Below, piece after piece: positions 24,655-34,124 of a stretch of DNA of 55,629 nt (positions are counted from its first letter, which is position 1; each line of letters opens with the position of its first letter). The stretch is taken from contig WHTV01000020.1 in assembly GCA_009377535.1 (NCBI GenBank), forward strand, positions 1 to 55,629. Reading direction: 5' to 3'. The notes beneath the pieces are model-generated. The model made no database searches and was not told the origin of the DNA. It saw only the letters and a program-made list of their open reading frames with translations. The position numbers and the translations under genes were made by a program. The stretch is from Kiloniellaceae bacterium. GTDB taxonomy: Bacteria; Pseudomonadota; Alphaproteobacteria; Kiloniellales; Kiloniellaceae.

Positions 24655-24777
24655 CGTCCTTCGAGACGGGCCTTCGGCCCTCCTCAGGACGAGGTGTGTC
24701 TTTCAATCTTCATCCTGAGGCGGGTTTTTTTGGGTCCTCATCCTGAGGAGCTTGCGAAGCAAGCGTCTCGAAGGATG
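24655..24777. repeat. Inverted pair of REP-like units (TCCTTCGAGAC type)
   Basis: Unit one (24655-24694) runs from CGTCCTTCGAGACG to CCTCAGGACGAGG. Unit two (24736-24777) is the same pattern in reverse, from CCTCATCCTGAGGAG to CTCGAAGGATG. Each has its own inner hairpin. This is a dispersed palindrome type common in alphaproteobacterial intergenic regions. It lies just after the 3' end of cysS (minus strand) and could end transcription from both sides. Confidence 0.75.
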
Positions 24778-24790
24778 CGCCGCCGCTCCG

Positions 24791-26173
24791 TCAGTCCGCC
24801 CTTCGCCAGATGGTGCCGCCGGGGCCGTCTTCCAGGGTGATGCCCTGGGCCAGCAAGTCGTCGCGGATGCGGTCGGCCTCGGGGAAGTTCTTCGTCTTGC
24901 GCGCTTCGATGCGGGCCGCGATCATCGCTTCGATCGCGTCGGCCGAGAGCGCGCCCGCGGCAGCGGCACCCTTGAACCAGGCGTCGGGGTCGTCCTGCAG
25001 CAGGCCGAGCAGCGCACCACCGGCCAGCAGGCCGCCGGCCAGGGCTTCGCGCTTCTCCTCGTCTTTCGCCTTGTTCATCGCGCTGGCGATGTCGTGCAGC
25101 TCGGCCAGCGCCAGGGGCGTGTTGAGGTCGTCGGCGAGCGCTTCCAGCAGCTTCGCCGGCGGCGCGGTCCTGCGGTCGGCATCGACGCCGCGCAGCGCGC
25201 CGTAGAGGCGGTCGAGCTGTCCCTTGCACTCGGCGATCTTCTCGCGGGTGATGTCGAGCGGCGCGCGGTAGTGGCCGGACAGCAGCGCGAGGCGGATGGC
25301 CTCGCCGCGCAGGCCCTCCTCCAGCAGCTGACGCACGGTGAAGAAGTTGCCGGCCGACTTCGCCATCTTCTCGCCGTTCACCACCACGTAGCCGTTGTGC
25401 ATCCACAGCCTCGCCATCTCCGCCGTGCCGTGGGCGCAGCGGCTCTGGGCGATCTCGTTCTCGTGGTGGGGGAAGACGAGGTCGAGGCCGCCGCCGTGGA
25501 TGTCGAAGACCTCGCCCAGGTGCTCCAGCGCCATGGCCGAGCATTCGATGTGCCAGCCCGGCCGGCCGCGGCCCCAGGGGCTCTCCCAGCCGGGCTGCTC
25601 CGGCGTGCTCGGCTTCCACAGCACGAAGTCGGCCGGGTCCTTCTTGTAGGGCGCGACGTCGACGCGGGCGCCGGCGATCAGCGCCTCGCGGTCGAGGCGG
25701 GAGAGCTGGCCGTAGTCCGCCATCGAGGGCACCGCGAACAGCACGTGGCCGTCGGCGGCGTAGGCATGGCCCTTGTCGATGAGCGCCTGGATCATGGCGA
25801 CCATCTGGAAGATGTGCTGGGTGGCGCGCGGCTCCACCGTCGGCGGCAGGGCGCCGAGGGCGGCCATGTCGTCGTGGTAGGCCTCGGTGGTGCGCCGCGT
25901 GATCTGCTCGATCAGCTCGCCAGAGTCCTTGGCGGCCTGGAGGATCTTGTCGTCCACGTCGGTGATGTTGCGCGCGTAGGTGACCTGCCGTGCGCCATAG
26001 ACGTCGCGCAGCAGGCGGAACAGCACGTCGAAAACGACGACCGGCCTGGCGTTGCCGATGTGGGCGAAGTCGTAGACAGTCGGGCCGCAGACGTAGACGC
26101 GGACGTTCTGTGGATCGAGCGGCTGGAAACGCTCCTTGCGGCGCGTCAGCGTGTTGTGAAATTGCAGGTCCAT
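24791..26173 (-). CDS. cysS: Cysteine--tRNA ligase
   Basis: 460 residues, a normal length. The HIGH-type motif is FAHIGNARP, the zinc Cys is in VYVCGPTVYDF, GWHIECSAM carries the second metal ligand, FPHHENE follows, and the KMSKS-type motif is KMAKSAGNFF. It charges tRNA-Cys in the cytoplasm. The start is ATG 26173. It lies 33 bp downstream of gltX and is likely cotranscribed with it. Confidence 0.97.
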   Translation of the reverse strand: MDLQFHNTLTRRKERFQPLDPQNVRVYVCGPTVYDFAHIGNARPVVVFDVLFRLLRDVYGARQVTYARNITDVDDKILQAAKDSGELIEQITRRTTEAYHDDMAALGALPPTVEPRATQHIFQMVAMIQALIDKGHAYAADGHVLFAVPSMADYGQLSRLDREALIAGARVDVAPYKKDPADFVLWKPSTPEQPGWESPWGRGRPGWHIECSAMALEHLGEVFDIHGGGLDLVFPHHENEIAQSRCAHGTAEMARLWMHNGYVVVNGEKMAKSAGNFFTVRQLLEEGLRGEAIRLALLSGHYRAPLDITREKIAECKGQLDRLYGALRGVDADRRTAPPAKLLEALADDLNTPLALAELHDIASAMNKAKDEEKREALAGGLLAGGALLGLLQDDPDAWFKGAAAAGALSADAIEAMIAARIEARKTKNFPEADRIRDDLLAQGITLEDGPGGTIWRRAD

Positions 26174-26206
26174 GGGGCCGGGACTTTAGAGTGCCATGGG
26201 CGCAGG

Positions 26207-27547
26207 TCAAGCGGCCTTGCCGCTGAGCCGCGCCTCGGCCCGCTGGCGTCCGATGAGCGGCAGCAGGGTCTTCAACTCCGGGCCGTGGTCCAGGCCGGTC
26301 AGCGCCAGGCGCAGCGGCAGGAAGAGGGCCTTGCCCTTGCGGCCCGTGACCTCCTTCACCATCGTCGTCCAGCTGCCCCAGGTGGTATCGTCCCAGGGCT
26401 CCGACGGCAGCAGGGCGGCCGCGGCCTGCGCGAAGGCGGCGTCCTCGATCTGCGGGACCACAGGGCCGCGGCAGATGGCCAGCCAGGCCTCCGCCTCGGC
26501 GAGGCGGGTGACGTTCGGGCGCACCGCCTGCCAGAGCGCCGCGTCGAAGCCGGCCGGCAGGCGCGCGGCGACCTGTTCGAATGGCAGGACGTGCAGCAGG
26601 CGGGCGTTCAGGTGTTCCAGCTCCTCAGGGTCGAACTTCGGCGTTGCCCGGCCGAAGCGCGAGAGGTCGAAGCCCTCCGCCAGGGCGGCCAGGTCGGGCA
26701 GCGGCTCGATGGGGTCCGGCGTGCCGAGGCGGGCCAGGTAGCAGTTGACGGTCATGGCCTCCAGGCCGCTCTCGCGCAGGCCGGCGAGGGAGAGGCTGCC
26801 GAGCCGCTTGGAGAGCGCCTCGCCGCCGGCGCCGGCGATCAGCGAGAGGTGGCCGAAGCTCGGCACGGCGGCGATGCCGGTGCCGCCGAGCGCCTCGAAG
26901 AGCTGCACCTGTACGGCGGTGTTGGCGACGTGGTCCTCGCCGCGCAGCACGTGGGTGACCTCCAACTCGGCGTCGTCGACCACCGAGGTGAGGGTGTAGA
27001 GCGGCCGGCCGTCCTCGCGCAGCAGCACCGGGTCGCTGAGGTTCTCCCCCTGGAAGGCGACCGGTCCGCGCACCAGGTCGTGCCAGGCGATCTCCCCCGG
27101 CAGCAGCTTGAAGCGCCAGTGCGGCCGGCGCCCCCCGTCCTCCAGCCGCGCCTTCTCTTCGGCGGAGAGCGCCAGGGCGGCGCGGTCGTAGATCGGCGGC
27201 CGCCCGGCGCTGAGCGCCACCTTGCGCTTCAGGCCCAACTCCTCGGGCGTCTCGTAGCAGGCATAGAGGCGCCCCGCCTGCTTCAGGCGCTCGGCGGCGG
27301 CGGCGTAACGGTCCAGCCGCTCGGACTGCACCGCCGTCTCGTCCCAGACGAGGCCGAGCCAGCGGAGATCCTCCTCGATGGCGCGGGCGAACTCCGGCGT
27401 CGAGCGCTCCTGGTCGGTGTCGTCGATGCGCAGCAGGTAGCGGCCGCCCGCGGCGCGGGCGAACAGCCAGTTGACCAGGGCCTGGCGCGCGTTTCCGACA
27501 TGCAGCAGGCCGGTCGGGCTGGGAGCGAAACGGACTTTCAGGGTCAA
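26207..27547 (-). CDS. gltX: Glutamate--tRNA ligase (short alphaproteobacterial form)
   Basis: 446 residues. The catalytic motifs are [16 protein letters not shown] (HIGH form) and ALSKRLGS (KMSKS form), with [10 protein letters not shown] and [12 protein letters not shown]. Alphaproteobacteria usually carry two GltX copies, and this short protein looks like the second type; whether it charges tRNA-Glu, tRNA-Gln or both cannot be told from sequence. The start is TTG 27547, giving [10 protein letters not shown], with GAGG six bases upstream; no ATG is available before the HIGH motif. Operon with cysS, and 37 bp downstream of nadE. Confidence 0.93.
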   Translation of the reverse strand: MTLKVRFAPSPTGLLHVGNARQALVNWLFARAAGGRYLLRIDDTDQERSTPEFARAIEEDLRWLGLVWDETAVQSERLDRYAAAAERLKQAGRLYACYETPEELGLKRKVALSAGRPPIYDRAALALSAEEKARLEDGGRRPHWRFKLLPGEIAWHDLVRGPVAFQGENLSDPVLLREDGRPLYTLTSVVDDAELEVTHVLRGEDHVANTAVQVQLFEALGGTGIAAVPSFGHLSLIAGAGGEALSKRLGSLSLAGLRESGLEAMTVNCYLARLGTPDPIEPLPDLAALAEGFDLSRFGRATPKFDPEELEHLNARLLHVLPFEQVAARLPAGFDAALWQAVRPNVTRLAEAEAWLAICRGPVVPQIEDAAFAQAAAALLPSEPWDDTTWGSWTTMVKEVTGRKGKALFLPLRLALTGLDHGPELKTLLPLIGRQRAEARLSGKAA

Positions 27548-27584
27548 GCCGGGCCTCGGGATAAGGGAGACAGCAGGACCACGC

Positions 27585-29285
27585 TCAGGCCGGCCCGCGG
27601 AAGGCGTTGGTGATCGGATAGCGGCGGTCGCGGCCGAAGGCGCGGCGGGTGATCTTGACGCCGGGACAGGCCTGGCGGCGCTTGTACTCGGCGAGTTCCA
27701 GCATGCGCCAGACGCGGTTCACCAGGTCGCGGTCGTGGCCGCGGGCGACGATGATGTCGACGCTTTCCTCGCCCTCGATGAGCCCCTTCAGGATGTCGTC
27801 CAGGACGGGATAGGGCGGCAGGCTGTCCTCGTCCTTCTGGTCGGGCTTCAGCTCGGCCGAGGGCGGCTTGGTGATGATGCGCTCGGGGATCACGCGCCCG
27901 GCCGGCCCCAGGGCGCCCTTGGGATGCACCTGGTTGCGCCAGCGCGCGAGGTCGAAGACCATCGTCTTGTAGAGGTCCTTCATCACGTTGAAGCCGCCGA
28001 CCATGTCGCCGTAGAGCGTGGCGTAGCCGACCGAGACTTCCGACTTGTTGCCGGTCGACAGCACCATGTAGCCGAGCTTGTTGGAGATCGCCATCAGGGT
28101 CAGGCCGCGCGAGCGGGCCTGGATGTTCTCTTCCGTGGTGTCGGCATCGTGATCCTTCAGCAGCGGCTTCAGCATGCCCTCGAAAGCCTGCATGGCAGGT
28201 TCGATGGAAACCTCGTCGAGGCCGATCTGCATCAGCCGCGCGGCCTCGGCCGCGTCGTCCAGGCTCTCCTGGCTGGTGTAGGGCGAGGGCATCATCAGGC
28301 AGTGCACCCGCTGCGGCCCCAGGGCATCGACCGCCACCGCGGCGGTCAGCGCGGAATCGATGCCGCCGGACAAGCCCAGGATGACGCCGGGAAAGCGGTT
28401 CTTGTTCACGTAGTCGCGCAGGCCGAGGACGAGAGCGCCGTAGACCGGCTCCATGCCGGCCCCGTTGAAGCCGCCGGGGGGTGGCTCGCGGCGCGCCGGC
28501 GCGCAGCGCCAGCCCTCCTCGCTGCGCTGCCACGCCGTCACCTCGATCGCCTCCTCGAAGGCGGGCAGCTGTGCGGCCAGGCCGTGGTCGGCGTTGAGCA
28601 CGAAGGAGGCGCCGTCGAACACCAGCTCATCCTGGCCGCCCACCTGGTTCACGTAGACCAGCGGCAGGCCGGTCTCGCCGATCCGCTGCACGGCGAGCTG
28701 GATGCGCTCCTCGGTCTTGGTCAGCTCGTAGGGCGAGCCGTTGATCACCACCAGGATCTCGGCGCCGGATTCCTCCAGGCACTCGCAGACGTCCGGCTTC
28801 CACATGTCCTCGCAGACCATGACGCCGAGGCGCACGCCGCGGAAGTTCATCGGACCGGGCAGCGGCCCGGCGCCGAACACCCGCTTCTCGTCGAAGACGC
28901 CGTAGTTGGGCAGGTCGTACTTGGCGCGCTGGGTGACGATCGCGCCGCCGTCCAGCAGGTAGGCGGCGTTGAACACCTTCCCGAAGAGCGGCGGCTTCGC
29001 CTCGGCGTCCTGGCGCCAGGGCCCGCCGATGATCATGCCTGGACCGCCGTCGGCGGTGTCCCGGGCCAGGGCCTCGAGCGCCGCTCGGGCGGCCTCCAGG
29101 AACATCGGCTTCAGCACCAGATCTTCCGTCGGATAGCCGGTGATCACCATCTCGGTGGCGATCACCAGGTCGACCCCCTGGGCCGCCGCCTCGGCCCGCG
29201 CCTTGCGCAGCAGGGCGAGGTTGCCGGCGATGTCTCCCATGGTGGGATTGCACTGCGCCAGGGCGATCTTCAGAGCATCAGCCAT
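27585..29285 (-). CDS. nadE: Glutamine-dependent NAD+ synthase
   Basis: 566 residues. The N-terminal nitrilase-like glutaminase domain (about 1-260) has the catalytic Glu in [14 protein letters not shown], a Lys in [12 protein letters not shown] and the Cys in VMVCEDMW. The C-terminal ATP-dependent synthetase domain has the PP-loop [18 protein letters not shown] and [11 protein letters not shown]. It converts nicotinate adenine dinucleotide to NAD with glutamine as nitrogen donor. The nicotinate phosphoribosyltransferase-like gene two genes upstream on the same strand fits the same pathway. Confidence 0.96.
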   Translation of the reverse strand: MADALKIALAQCNPTMGDIAGNLALLRKARAEAAAQGVDLVIATEMVITGYPTEDLVLKPMFLEAARAALEALARDTADGGPGMIIGGPWRQDAEAKPPLFGKVFNAAYLLDGGAIVTQRAKYDLPNYGVFDEKRVFGAGPLPGPMNFRGVRLGVMVCEDMWKPDVCECLEESGAEILVVINGSPYELTKTEERIQLAVQRIGETGLPLVYVNQVGGQDELVFDGASFVLNADHGLAAQLPAFEEAIEVTAWQRSEEGWRCAPARREPPPGGFNGAGMEPVYGALVLGLRDYVNKNRFPGVILGLSGGIDSALTAAVAVDALGPQRVHCLMMPSPYTSQESLDDAAEAARLMQIGLDEVSIEPAMQAFEGMLKPLLKDHDADTTEENIQARSRGLTLMAISNKLGYMVLSTGNKSEVSVGYATLYGDMVGGFNVMKDLYKTMVFDLARWRNQVHPKGALGPAGRVIPERIITKPPSAELKPDQKDEDSLPPYPVLDDILKGLIEGEESVDIIVARGHDRDLVNRVWRMLELAEYKRRQACPGVKITRRAFGRDRRYPITNAFRGPA

Positions 29286-29339
29286 AAGGAATACTTACTC
29301 CGCGCATCCAGGGGCGGCAAGCCGGCGCCATTGGCAAAT

Positions 29340-29425
29340 CCCTCGCCCCCGGGAGGGGGAGAGGGTTGCGCAGGCTTGGCAAGCCCGAAGGGCGCGCCTT
29401 TAGCCGGGGCTGGGTGAGGGGGAAG
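29340..29425. repeat. Dispersed-repeat fragment containing the sufE stop codon
   Basis: The stretch is rich in CCCTCGCCCCCGGGAGGGGG-type palindromes and ends in TGGGTGAGGGGG, typical of dispersed intergenic repeats in GC-rich Proteobacteria. The TAA of sufE (29400-29402) and its last four or five codons lie inside it, so the S-P-S-P-S-P-G tail of SufE probably comes from the repeat. Confidence 0.5.
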
Positions 29426-29867
29426 CGGTGCCCGCCGCCTCCCGGGCGGCCAGGGCGCGGATGCGCTCGACCATGGAAAAGAGCCCGTTGGCGCGGTTGG
29501 GGCTGAGGTGCTGCTCGAGGCCGAGCTGGTCGAGGGCGCGCTTGATGTCGATCGCCAGAATGTCTTGCGGCGTGCGGCCGTCGTAGATGCCGAGCAGCAC
29601 GGCGATCAGGCCCTTGACGATGTGGGCATCGCTGTCGGCGACGAAGTGCAGGGTGGTCGGCGGCCCGGGCTTCACCTCGTCGACGATCCAGACCTGGCTG
29701 GTGCAGCCGCGCACCTTGGACGCTTCGCTCTTCAACGACTCGTCCATCGGCTCCAGCTTGCGCCCCAGGTCGATGAGGTAGCGGAAGCGCTCCTCCCAGT
29801 CGTCCAGGAAGGTGAAGTTCTCGATCAGCTCTTCTACGCGGGTATCGGTGGCGGCGGCTTCGGTCAT
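29400..29867 (-). CDS. sufE: SufE family cysteine desulfurase activator
   Basis: 155 residues. The core fits SufE: FTFLDDWEERFRYLIDLGRKL, and the active Cys in KVRGCTSQVW, which accepts a persulfide from a SufS-type desulfurase for iron-sulfur cluster building. IVKGLIAVLLGIYDG and the LSPNRANGL motif near the C-terminus also fit. No other suf gene is next to it. The last residues (T-A-S-P-S-P-S-P-G) are unusual and fall in a repeat element. It lies 26 nt downstream of the phosphoribosyltransferase-like gene. Confidence 0.92.
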   Translation of the reverse strand: MTEAAATDTRVEELIENFTFLDDWEERFRYLIDLGRKLEPMDESLKSEASKVRGCTSQVWIVDEVKPGPPTTLHFVADSDAHIVKGLIAVLLGIYDGRTPQDILAIDIKRALDQLGLEQHLSPNRANGLFSMVERIRALAAREAAGTASPSPSPG

Positions 29868-29893
29868 GTCTCAGCTTATATCGGCGACCCGGC

Positions 29894-31084
29894 CTAGCGG
29901 CGCAAGAGGAACTCGCGCCCGACCTTCACCCGTGGCACGCCGTCGTATTCCACCACGTCGGCGGTGGCGTAGGTTTCCGACCACTTGCCCGGCAGATAGG
30001 ACCCGGTGCCGATGACGTCGATCGGCGCCTTGGCGTCCGCCATGAGACGGCACTTGGCCGGCCCGAAACCGGAGGAGACGACGATCTTCACCTTGGTGAA
30101 GCCTTCGCGGTTGAGACATTCGCGCATGCGCCAGACGGCGGCGGCGGAAACGCCCGGCCCCACCAGATAACGCAACTCGTCGTCGGAGCGATAGCCGCGC
30201 AGGGCGCCGGGGGCGTTGCGCTCCAGCACCGCATAGGATTCCGGCGGGTCCAGCCCTTCGATGAAGCGGCCGCCCGGCGTGTCGATGCGCAGAGCGAGAT
30301 TGCCGGCCGCGGCGCGGCGCGGAAAGCGGCGGCAGCAGGTGAGGCCGTCGGTCACTTCCCGCGCGAAATAATCGACCAGCACGGTCATCGGCTCGTCGGG
30401 AAAGGTCTCGTCGTACATCTCCGCCGCGCGCAGGGTGCTGCCGGCATAGCCGATGAAGGCGTGCGGCATGGTGCCGCGGCCGGCGTCGAGGCCGAAGTAA
30501 TGGGCCGTCGCGTCGGTGGCATTGCCGATGAAGCCGACGGCGCCGACCTTGCGCCGGGCCCGCTCGGAGCCGACCGAGGCCGCGTAGGCCATCAGCTCGG
30601 CCATCTCGGTGCCGGCGCAGTGGCGCGCGTCCATGGCGAGGAAGGCCACGTTCGGCAGGTCGCTGCACATGGTATGGGCGTTGTAGGCGGCCACACAGGC
30701 GGGCCCCAGTTTCTGCAGCAGCAGGGTTTCCAGGTCGACGAGCTGCGACAGCGGGCCGGTGACGTAGAACATCGGCTCGCCGGCGCCGACCCACTTGCCC
30801 TCTGGGTAGCGCAGGTCGACGTCGAACTTGGCGCCGCGCCGCCGGGCGATCTCGGCCAGCCAGTCGAGCGCCAGGCGCGGCGCGCAGATCACCGGGCGAC
30901 GCATGAAGACGGCATAGGTCACCTTGGTGTCGCCGAAGCGTTCCACCGCCTTGCGGGTGCGCTTGAAATAGACGTCCGTCCAGGCCGAGATGTCGGCCTC
31001 GTCGGCCGGCCAGTTCACGCCACGGCCGGACTGCGCCGTCGCCGGGCTGTCGGAGGCTTTGGGTCGGCTCGGGCCTTCGGGCAT
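29894..31084 (-). CDS. Nicotinate phosphoribosyltransferase-like protein
   Basis: 396 residues from ATG 31084, with AAGGA eight bases upstream; the GTG directly before it is less likely. Family signs are the N-terminal TDVYFKRT, VGAGEPMFYVTG, the central AMDARHCAGTEM, GNATDATAHYFG with GTMPHAFIGY, and the phosphate-binding DVIGTGSYLPG. Such enzymes make nicotinate mononucleotide from nicotinate and PRPP. With nadE on the same strand nearby this suggests a Preiss-Handler salvage route. The family also includes quinolinate enzymes, so the substrate is inferred. Confidence 0.8.
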   Translation of the reverse strand: MPEGPSRPKASDSPATAQSGRGVNWPADEADISAWTDVYFKRTRKAVERFGDTKVTYAVFMRRPVICAPRLALDWLAEIARRRGAKFDVDLRYPEGKWVGAGEPMFYVTGPLSQLVDLETLLLQKLGPACVAAYNAHTMCSDLPNVAFLAMDARHCAGTEMAELMAYAASVGSERARRKVGAVGFIGNATDATAHYFGLDAGRGTMPHAFIGYAGSTLRAAEMYDETFPDEPMTVLVDYFAREVTDGLTCCRRFPRRAAAGNLALRIDTPGGRFIEGLDPPESYAVLERNAPGALRGYRSDDELRYLVGPGVSAAAVWRMRECLNREGFTKVKIVVSSGFGPAKCRLMADAKAPIDVIGTGSYLPGKWSETYATADVVEYDGVPRVKVGREFLLRR

Positions 31085-31209
31085 CACTCAATCCTTCCAC
31101 GCCGTGCGCCGTCGGAGCTTCTTGGCGGAGAGTCTAGCGCGAAGCCGCCGAGCGGCGCCAGAGGCCAAAGTCGGATGGCTGGGCTGCAAAAAAGCGCCGA
31201 CTGGCTGCT

Positions 31210-32604
31210 CTACGAGGCCGCGGCCACCTTGTCGCTCTCGCCGTTCAGGCGCGCCAGGCGCTCGTCCTTCAGCGCCTCGGCGATGAGGAAGGCGAGTTCG
31301 AGAGACTGCTTGGCGTTGAGGCGTGGATCGCAGTGGGTGTGGTAGCGGTCGCCCAGCGTCTCGTCGCTGATGGCCTGGGCGCCGCCGATGCACTCGGTGA
31401 CGTCCTGGCCGGTCATCTCGAAGTGGACGCCGCCGGCGTAGCTGCCTTCGGCGCGGTGCACGGCGAAGAAGTTCTTCACCTCCGCCAGCACGCGGTCAAA
31501 GGGTCGCGTCTTGTAGCCGCTCGGCGACTTGATGGTGTTGCCGTGCATCGGGTCGCAGGACCACACCACCTTCTTGCCTTCGCGCTGCACGGCGCGGATC
31601 AGCGCCGGCAGGTGATCGGCCACCTTGTCGTGGCCCATGCGGGCGATGAGCGTCAGGCGCCCCGCCTCGTTCTTCGGATTGAGGGCGTCGATGAGGCGGA
31701 TCAGCTCGTCGGGATCGGTGGTCGGGCCGCACTTCATGCCGATCGGATTGTGGATACCGCGCATGAATTCGACGTGCGCTTCTTCCGGGTCGCGGGTGCG
31801 ATCGCCGATCCACAGCATGTGAGCCGAGCAGTCGTACCACTTGCCGGTCAGGCTGTCGGTGCGGGTCAGCGCCTGCTCGTACCACAGCAGCAGCGCCTCG
31901 TGGCTGGTGTAGAAGTCGGTCTCGCGCAGTGCCGCTACCGTCTGCGGCTCGACGCCGCAGGCGCGCATGAAGTTGAGCGCCTCGTCGATGCGGCTGGCCA
32001 GCTCCTCGTAGCGCTGGCCCTGGGCCCCGTCGGAGACGAACTCCAGGTTCCACTGGTGCACCTTGTGCAGGTCGGCGAAGCCGCCCTGAGCGAAGGCGCG
32101 CAGCAGGTTCAGCGTTGCCGCGGCCTGGTTGTAGGCGCGCACCAGGCGCTCGGGGTCCGGCTCGCGTGACTCCCTGGTGAACTCGATGCCGTTGATGATG
32201 TCGCCGCGGTAGCTCGGCAGCTCGACGCCGTCGATCACTTCGGTGGGCGTCGAGCGCGGCTTGGCGAACTGGCCGGCCAGGCGGCCGACCTTCACGATCG
32301 GGCAGGCGGCCCCGAAGGTCAGGACCACCGCCATCTGCAGCATCACCCGAAAGGTGTCGCGGATGTTGTTGGCATGGAACTCGACGAAGCTTTCCGCACA
32401 GTCGCCGCCCTGGAGCAGAAAAGCCTTGCCCTCGGCCACATCGCCGAGCTGCTCGCGCAGGCGGCGCGCCTCGCCGGCAAAGACCAGCGGCGGATAGTCG
32501 GCAAGCTGCTTTTCCACGCGCTCAAGCGCGGACTTGTCGGCATAGTCCGGAACCTGCCGGATCGGCTTGCCGCGCCAGCTGTCGGGCATCCAGGGGGTGG
32601 CCAT
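31210..32604 (-). CDS. 3-deoxy-7-phosphoheptulonate synthase, class II
   Basis: 464 residues, plant/mycobacterial type II DAHP synthase. Motifs include [27 protein letters not shown] (metal-binding Cys), [50 protein letters not shown] and [15 protein letters not shown]. It condenses phosphoenolpyruvate and erythrose-4-phosphate, the first step to aromatic amino acids. GAGG lies seven bases before the ATG. It stands alone; no shikimate genes are near. Confidence 0.96.
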   Translation of the reverse strand: MATPWMPDSWRGKPIRQVPDYADKSALERVEKQLADYPPLVFAGEARRLREQLGDVAEGKAFLLQGGDCAESFVEFHANNIRDTFRVMLQMAVVLTFGAACPIVKVGRLAGQFAKPRSTPTEVIDGVELPSYRGDIINGIEFTRESREPDPERLVRAYNQAAATLNLLRAFAQGGFADLHKVHQWNLEFVSDGAQGQRYEELASRIDEALNFMRACGVEPQTVAALRETDFYTSHEALLLWYEQALTRTDSLTGKWYDCSAHMLWIGDRTRDPEEAHVEFMRGIHNPIGMKCGPTTDPDELIRLIDALNPKNEAGRLTLIARMGHDKVADHLPALIRAVQREGKKVVWSCDPMHGNTIKSPSGYKTRPFDRVLAEVKNFFAVHRAEGSYAGGVHFEMTGQDVTECIGGAQAISDETLGDRYHTHCDPRLNAKQSLELAFLIAEALKDERLARLNGESDKVAAAS

Positions 32605-32871
32605 GGCGGACCTCTTTCATTCCTTCACGTACGTAGGACCGCGGTTTTACGCGTCTTGGCCCCCTTTTTCCACAGGAAAAGCCGCCTCGGAGCTGCGCAA
32701 AAAGCCCGGTTAACCCTGGAGTCGCGCAGGCTGCCTGGAGCAGGGGGCCGTCTGGCGGCTAATCCTCCAGCATGTAGTCGATGGTGGAGACCACGCGCAT
32801 CCGCCGTGCCGGCTTGACGCACTGGCGCGAAACCGGAAAGGTGCGCGGGCATCAACCTGGGGGCGCAATGC

Positions 32872-33522
32872 ATGGCCGAGGCCCGCGAAGTGGCAGGCTC
32901 ACGACTGGCGCCGGCCGAGACGCTGGTCTGGGCTGGCCGGCCGGGCGCCTGGGCGCTGGCGCGCTCCAAGTTTGCCGGGACGCGGCTTCCCAGCTACCTT
33001 TTCGCGGCTTTCGTCCTCCTGCACTTCATTCTCTGGTTCCACGTTCTGGCCGACGAGATCGCCGGCGCATGGTCCGTGGGGAATCTGATCGTCGGTATTC
33101 TCGCGGCCTGCCTTGTCATCGCGCTGTCGCTTCTTTTGGTAGCACTGTTCAGCCGCTGGGTGGTCTATGCAGTCACCGATCGGCGCGTGCTGATCATCCG
33201 GACCTGGCCGGTCGAGCGCTGCCGCTCGGCCATGCCCAGCACGCTGCACCGCATCGTACTGCGGACCGACGCCGACGGTCGCGGCGATGTTATCTTCAAC
33301 AAGCGCACGTGGTACGACTTGCCGTGGATGAAGATGAAGCCCTCCCTGCCGGCCCGATGGATGGGCGGCCCGCCATTCCCCCCGCGGTGGGAATGGCCGG
33401 TATCGATGAGCGGGGACGAGGAGATCCTGGGATTCTTCGGCATCCGCGGGGCGCGCGAGGTGGCTGGAGAGATCGGGCGCCTCAGACAGCGCGAAAGAGC
33501 CGCCGCGGAAAATGCGGAATGA
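32872..33522 (+). CDS. Membrane PH-like domain protein, paralogue 1
   Basis: 216 residues. A conserved start (LAPAETLVWAGRP) is followed by two transmembrane helices (about 40-62 and 68-95), then YAVTDRRVLIIRTWPVERC, a pattern typical of bacterial PH-like (bPH_2) domains. The end reads EILGFFGIRGAREVAGEIGRLRQ. Its function is unknown; family members are membrane-bound and sometimes modulate envelope processes. It overlaps the next gene by four bases (ATGA), and the two products share layout and motifs, so the pair arose by duplication and is cotranslated. Confidence 0.7.
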   Translation: MAEAREVAGSRLAPAETLVWAGRPGAWALARSKFAGTRLPSYLFAAFVLLHFILWFHVLADEIAGAWSVGNLIVGILAACLVIALSLLLVALFSRWVVYAVTDRRVLIIRTWPVERCRSAMPSTLHRIVLRTDADGRGDVIFNKRTWYDLPWMKMKPSLPARWMGGPPFPPRWEWPVSMSGDEEILGFFGIRGAREVAGEIGRLRQRERAAAENAE

Positions 33523-34115
33523 GCAACGCCTCCGATCCCCTCGAGGCCGCGCGCGCCGTGCTCGAGCCTGGCGAGACGCTGGTCTGGGCCGACCGGCCCG
33601 ACCCGCAGGTGCTGGCGCGCGCCCGGCTGCCGCAGGTGATCCGCGGCCTGCTCGGCGTCGCCGTCATCGTCGGCTTCCTCTGGCTGAGCTTCGTGCCCAA
33701 CTGGCCAGGCGGCCTGCGCGGCCTGCTGCTCACCGTCTTCCTCGCCGTGGCGATGCTCTATTCCCTCTGGCTGCTCGCCGCACCCTGGGTGGCGCGGCGC
33801 GCGGCGGGCCGCACGGTCTACGCCGTCACCGACCGCCGCGTGCTCGTCCTGGAGGACTGGCCCTTCAAGCGACAGCGGGCCTTCGCGCCGGCGGCGCTCG
33901 ACGACACCCTGGTGGCACCGGCGACACCCAGTCAGAGGGGGGACCGCGGCACCGTCGTTTTCGTCAGCCGCAAGCTGCCCTGGTGGCAGCGCAGCGCCGG
34001 GGGCAGCTACCGCATCGAGGCCTTCTACGGCATCGCCGAGGCCCAGCAGGTCGCCGAGCGGATCGAGTCCCTGCGGCGGGCTGCGGCCGAGACTCCGCCG
34101 CAAGAGACCCTCTGA
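33519..34115 (+). CDS. Membrane PH-like domain protein, paralogue 2
   Basis: 198 residues beginning MSNASDPLEAARAVLEPGETLVWADRP. It has two transmembrane helices (about 45-65 and 70-92), then YAVTDRRVLVLEDWPFKR and a C-terminal FYGIAEAQQVAERIESLRR. The order of motifs is the same as in the preceding gene. The start lies inside the previous stop (ATGA at 33519-33522), which points to translational coupling. The frame is open far upstream, but the ATG at 33519 is the only sensible start. It converges on the DUF1287 gene with a 9-nt gap. Confidence 0.7.
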   Translation: MSNASDPLEAARAVLEPGETLVWADRPDPQVLARARLPQVIRGLLGVAVIVGFLWLSFVPNWPGGLRGLLLTVFLAVAMLYSLWLLAAPWVARRAAGRTVYAVTDRRVLVLEDWPFKRQRAFAPAALDDTLVAPATPSQRGDRGTVVFVSRKLPWWQRSAGGSYRIEAFYGIAEAQQVAERIESLRRAAAETPPQETL

Positions 34116-34124
34116 ACGGCGACG

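Noticed and set aside
24752-27613. A 953-codon open frame on the plus strand
   Set aside because: It lies exactly antisense to cysS and gltX, which have all catalytic motifs. Its translation is low-complexity and without family features, the normal by-product of strong GC bias at third positions.
32769-32815. A short minus-strand end reading M-R-V-V-S-T-I-D-Y-M-L-E-D-stop
   Set aside because: It looks like a real protein C-terminus, but the frame is closed about 20 codons upstream and nothing larger can be reconstructed.
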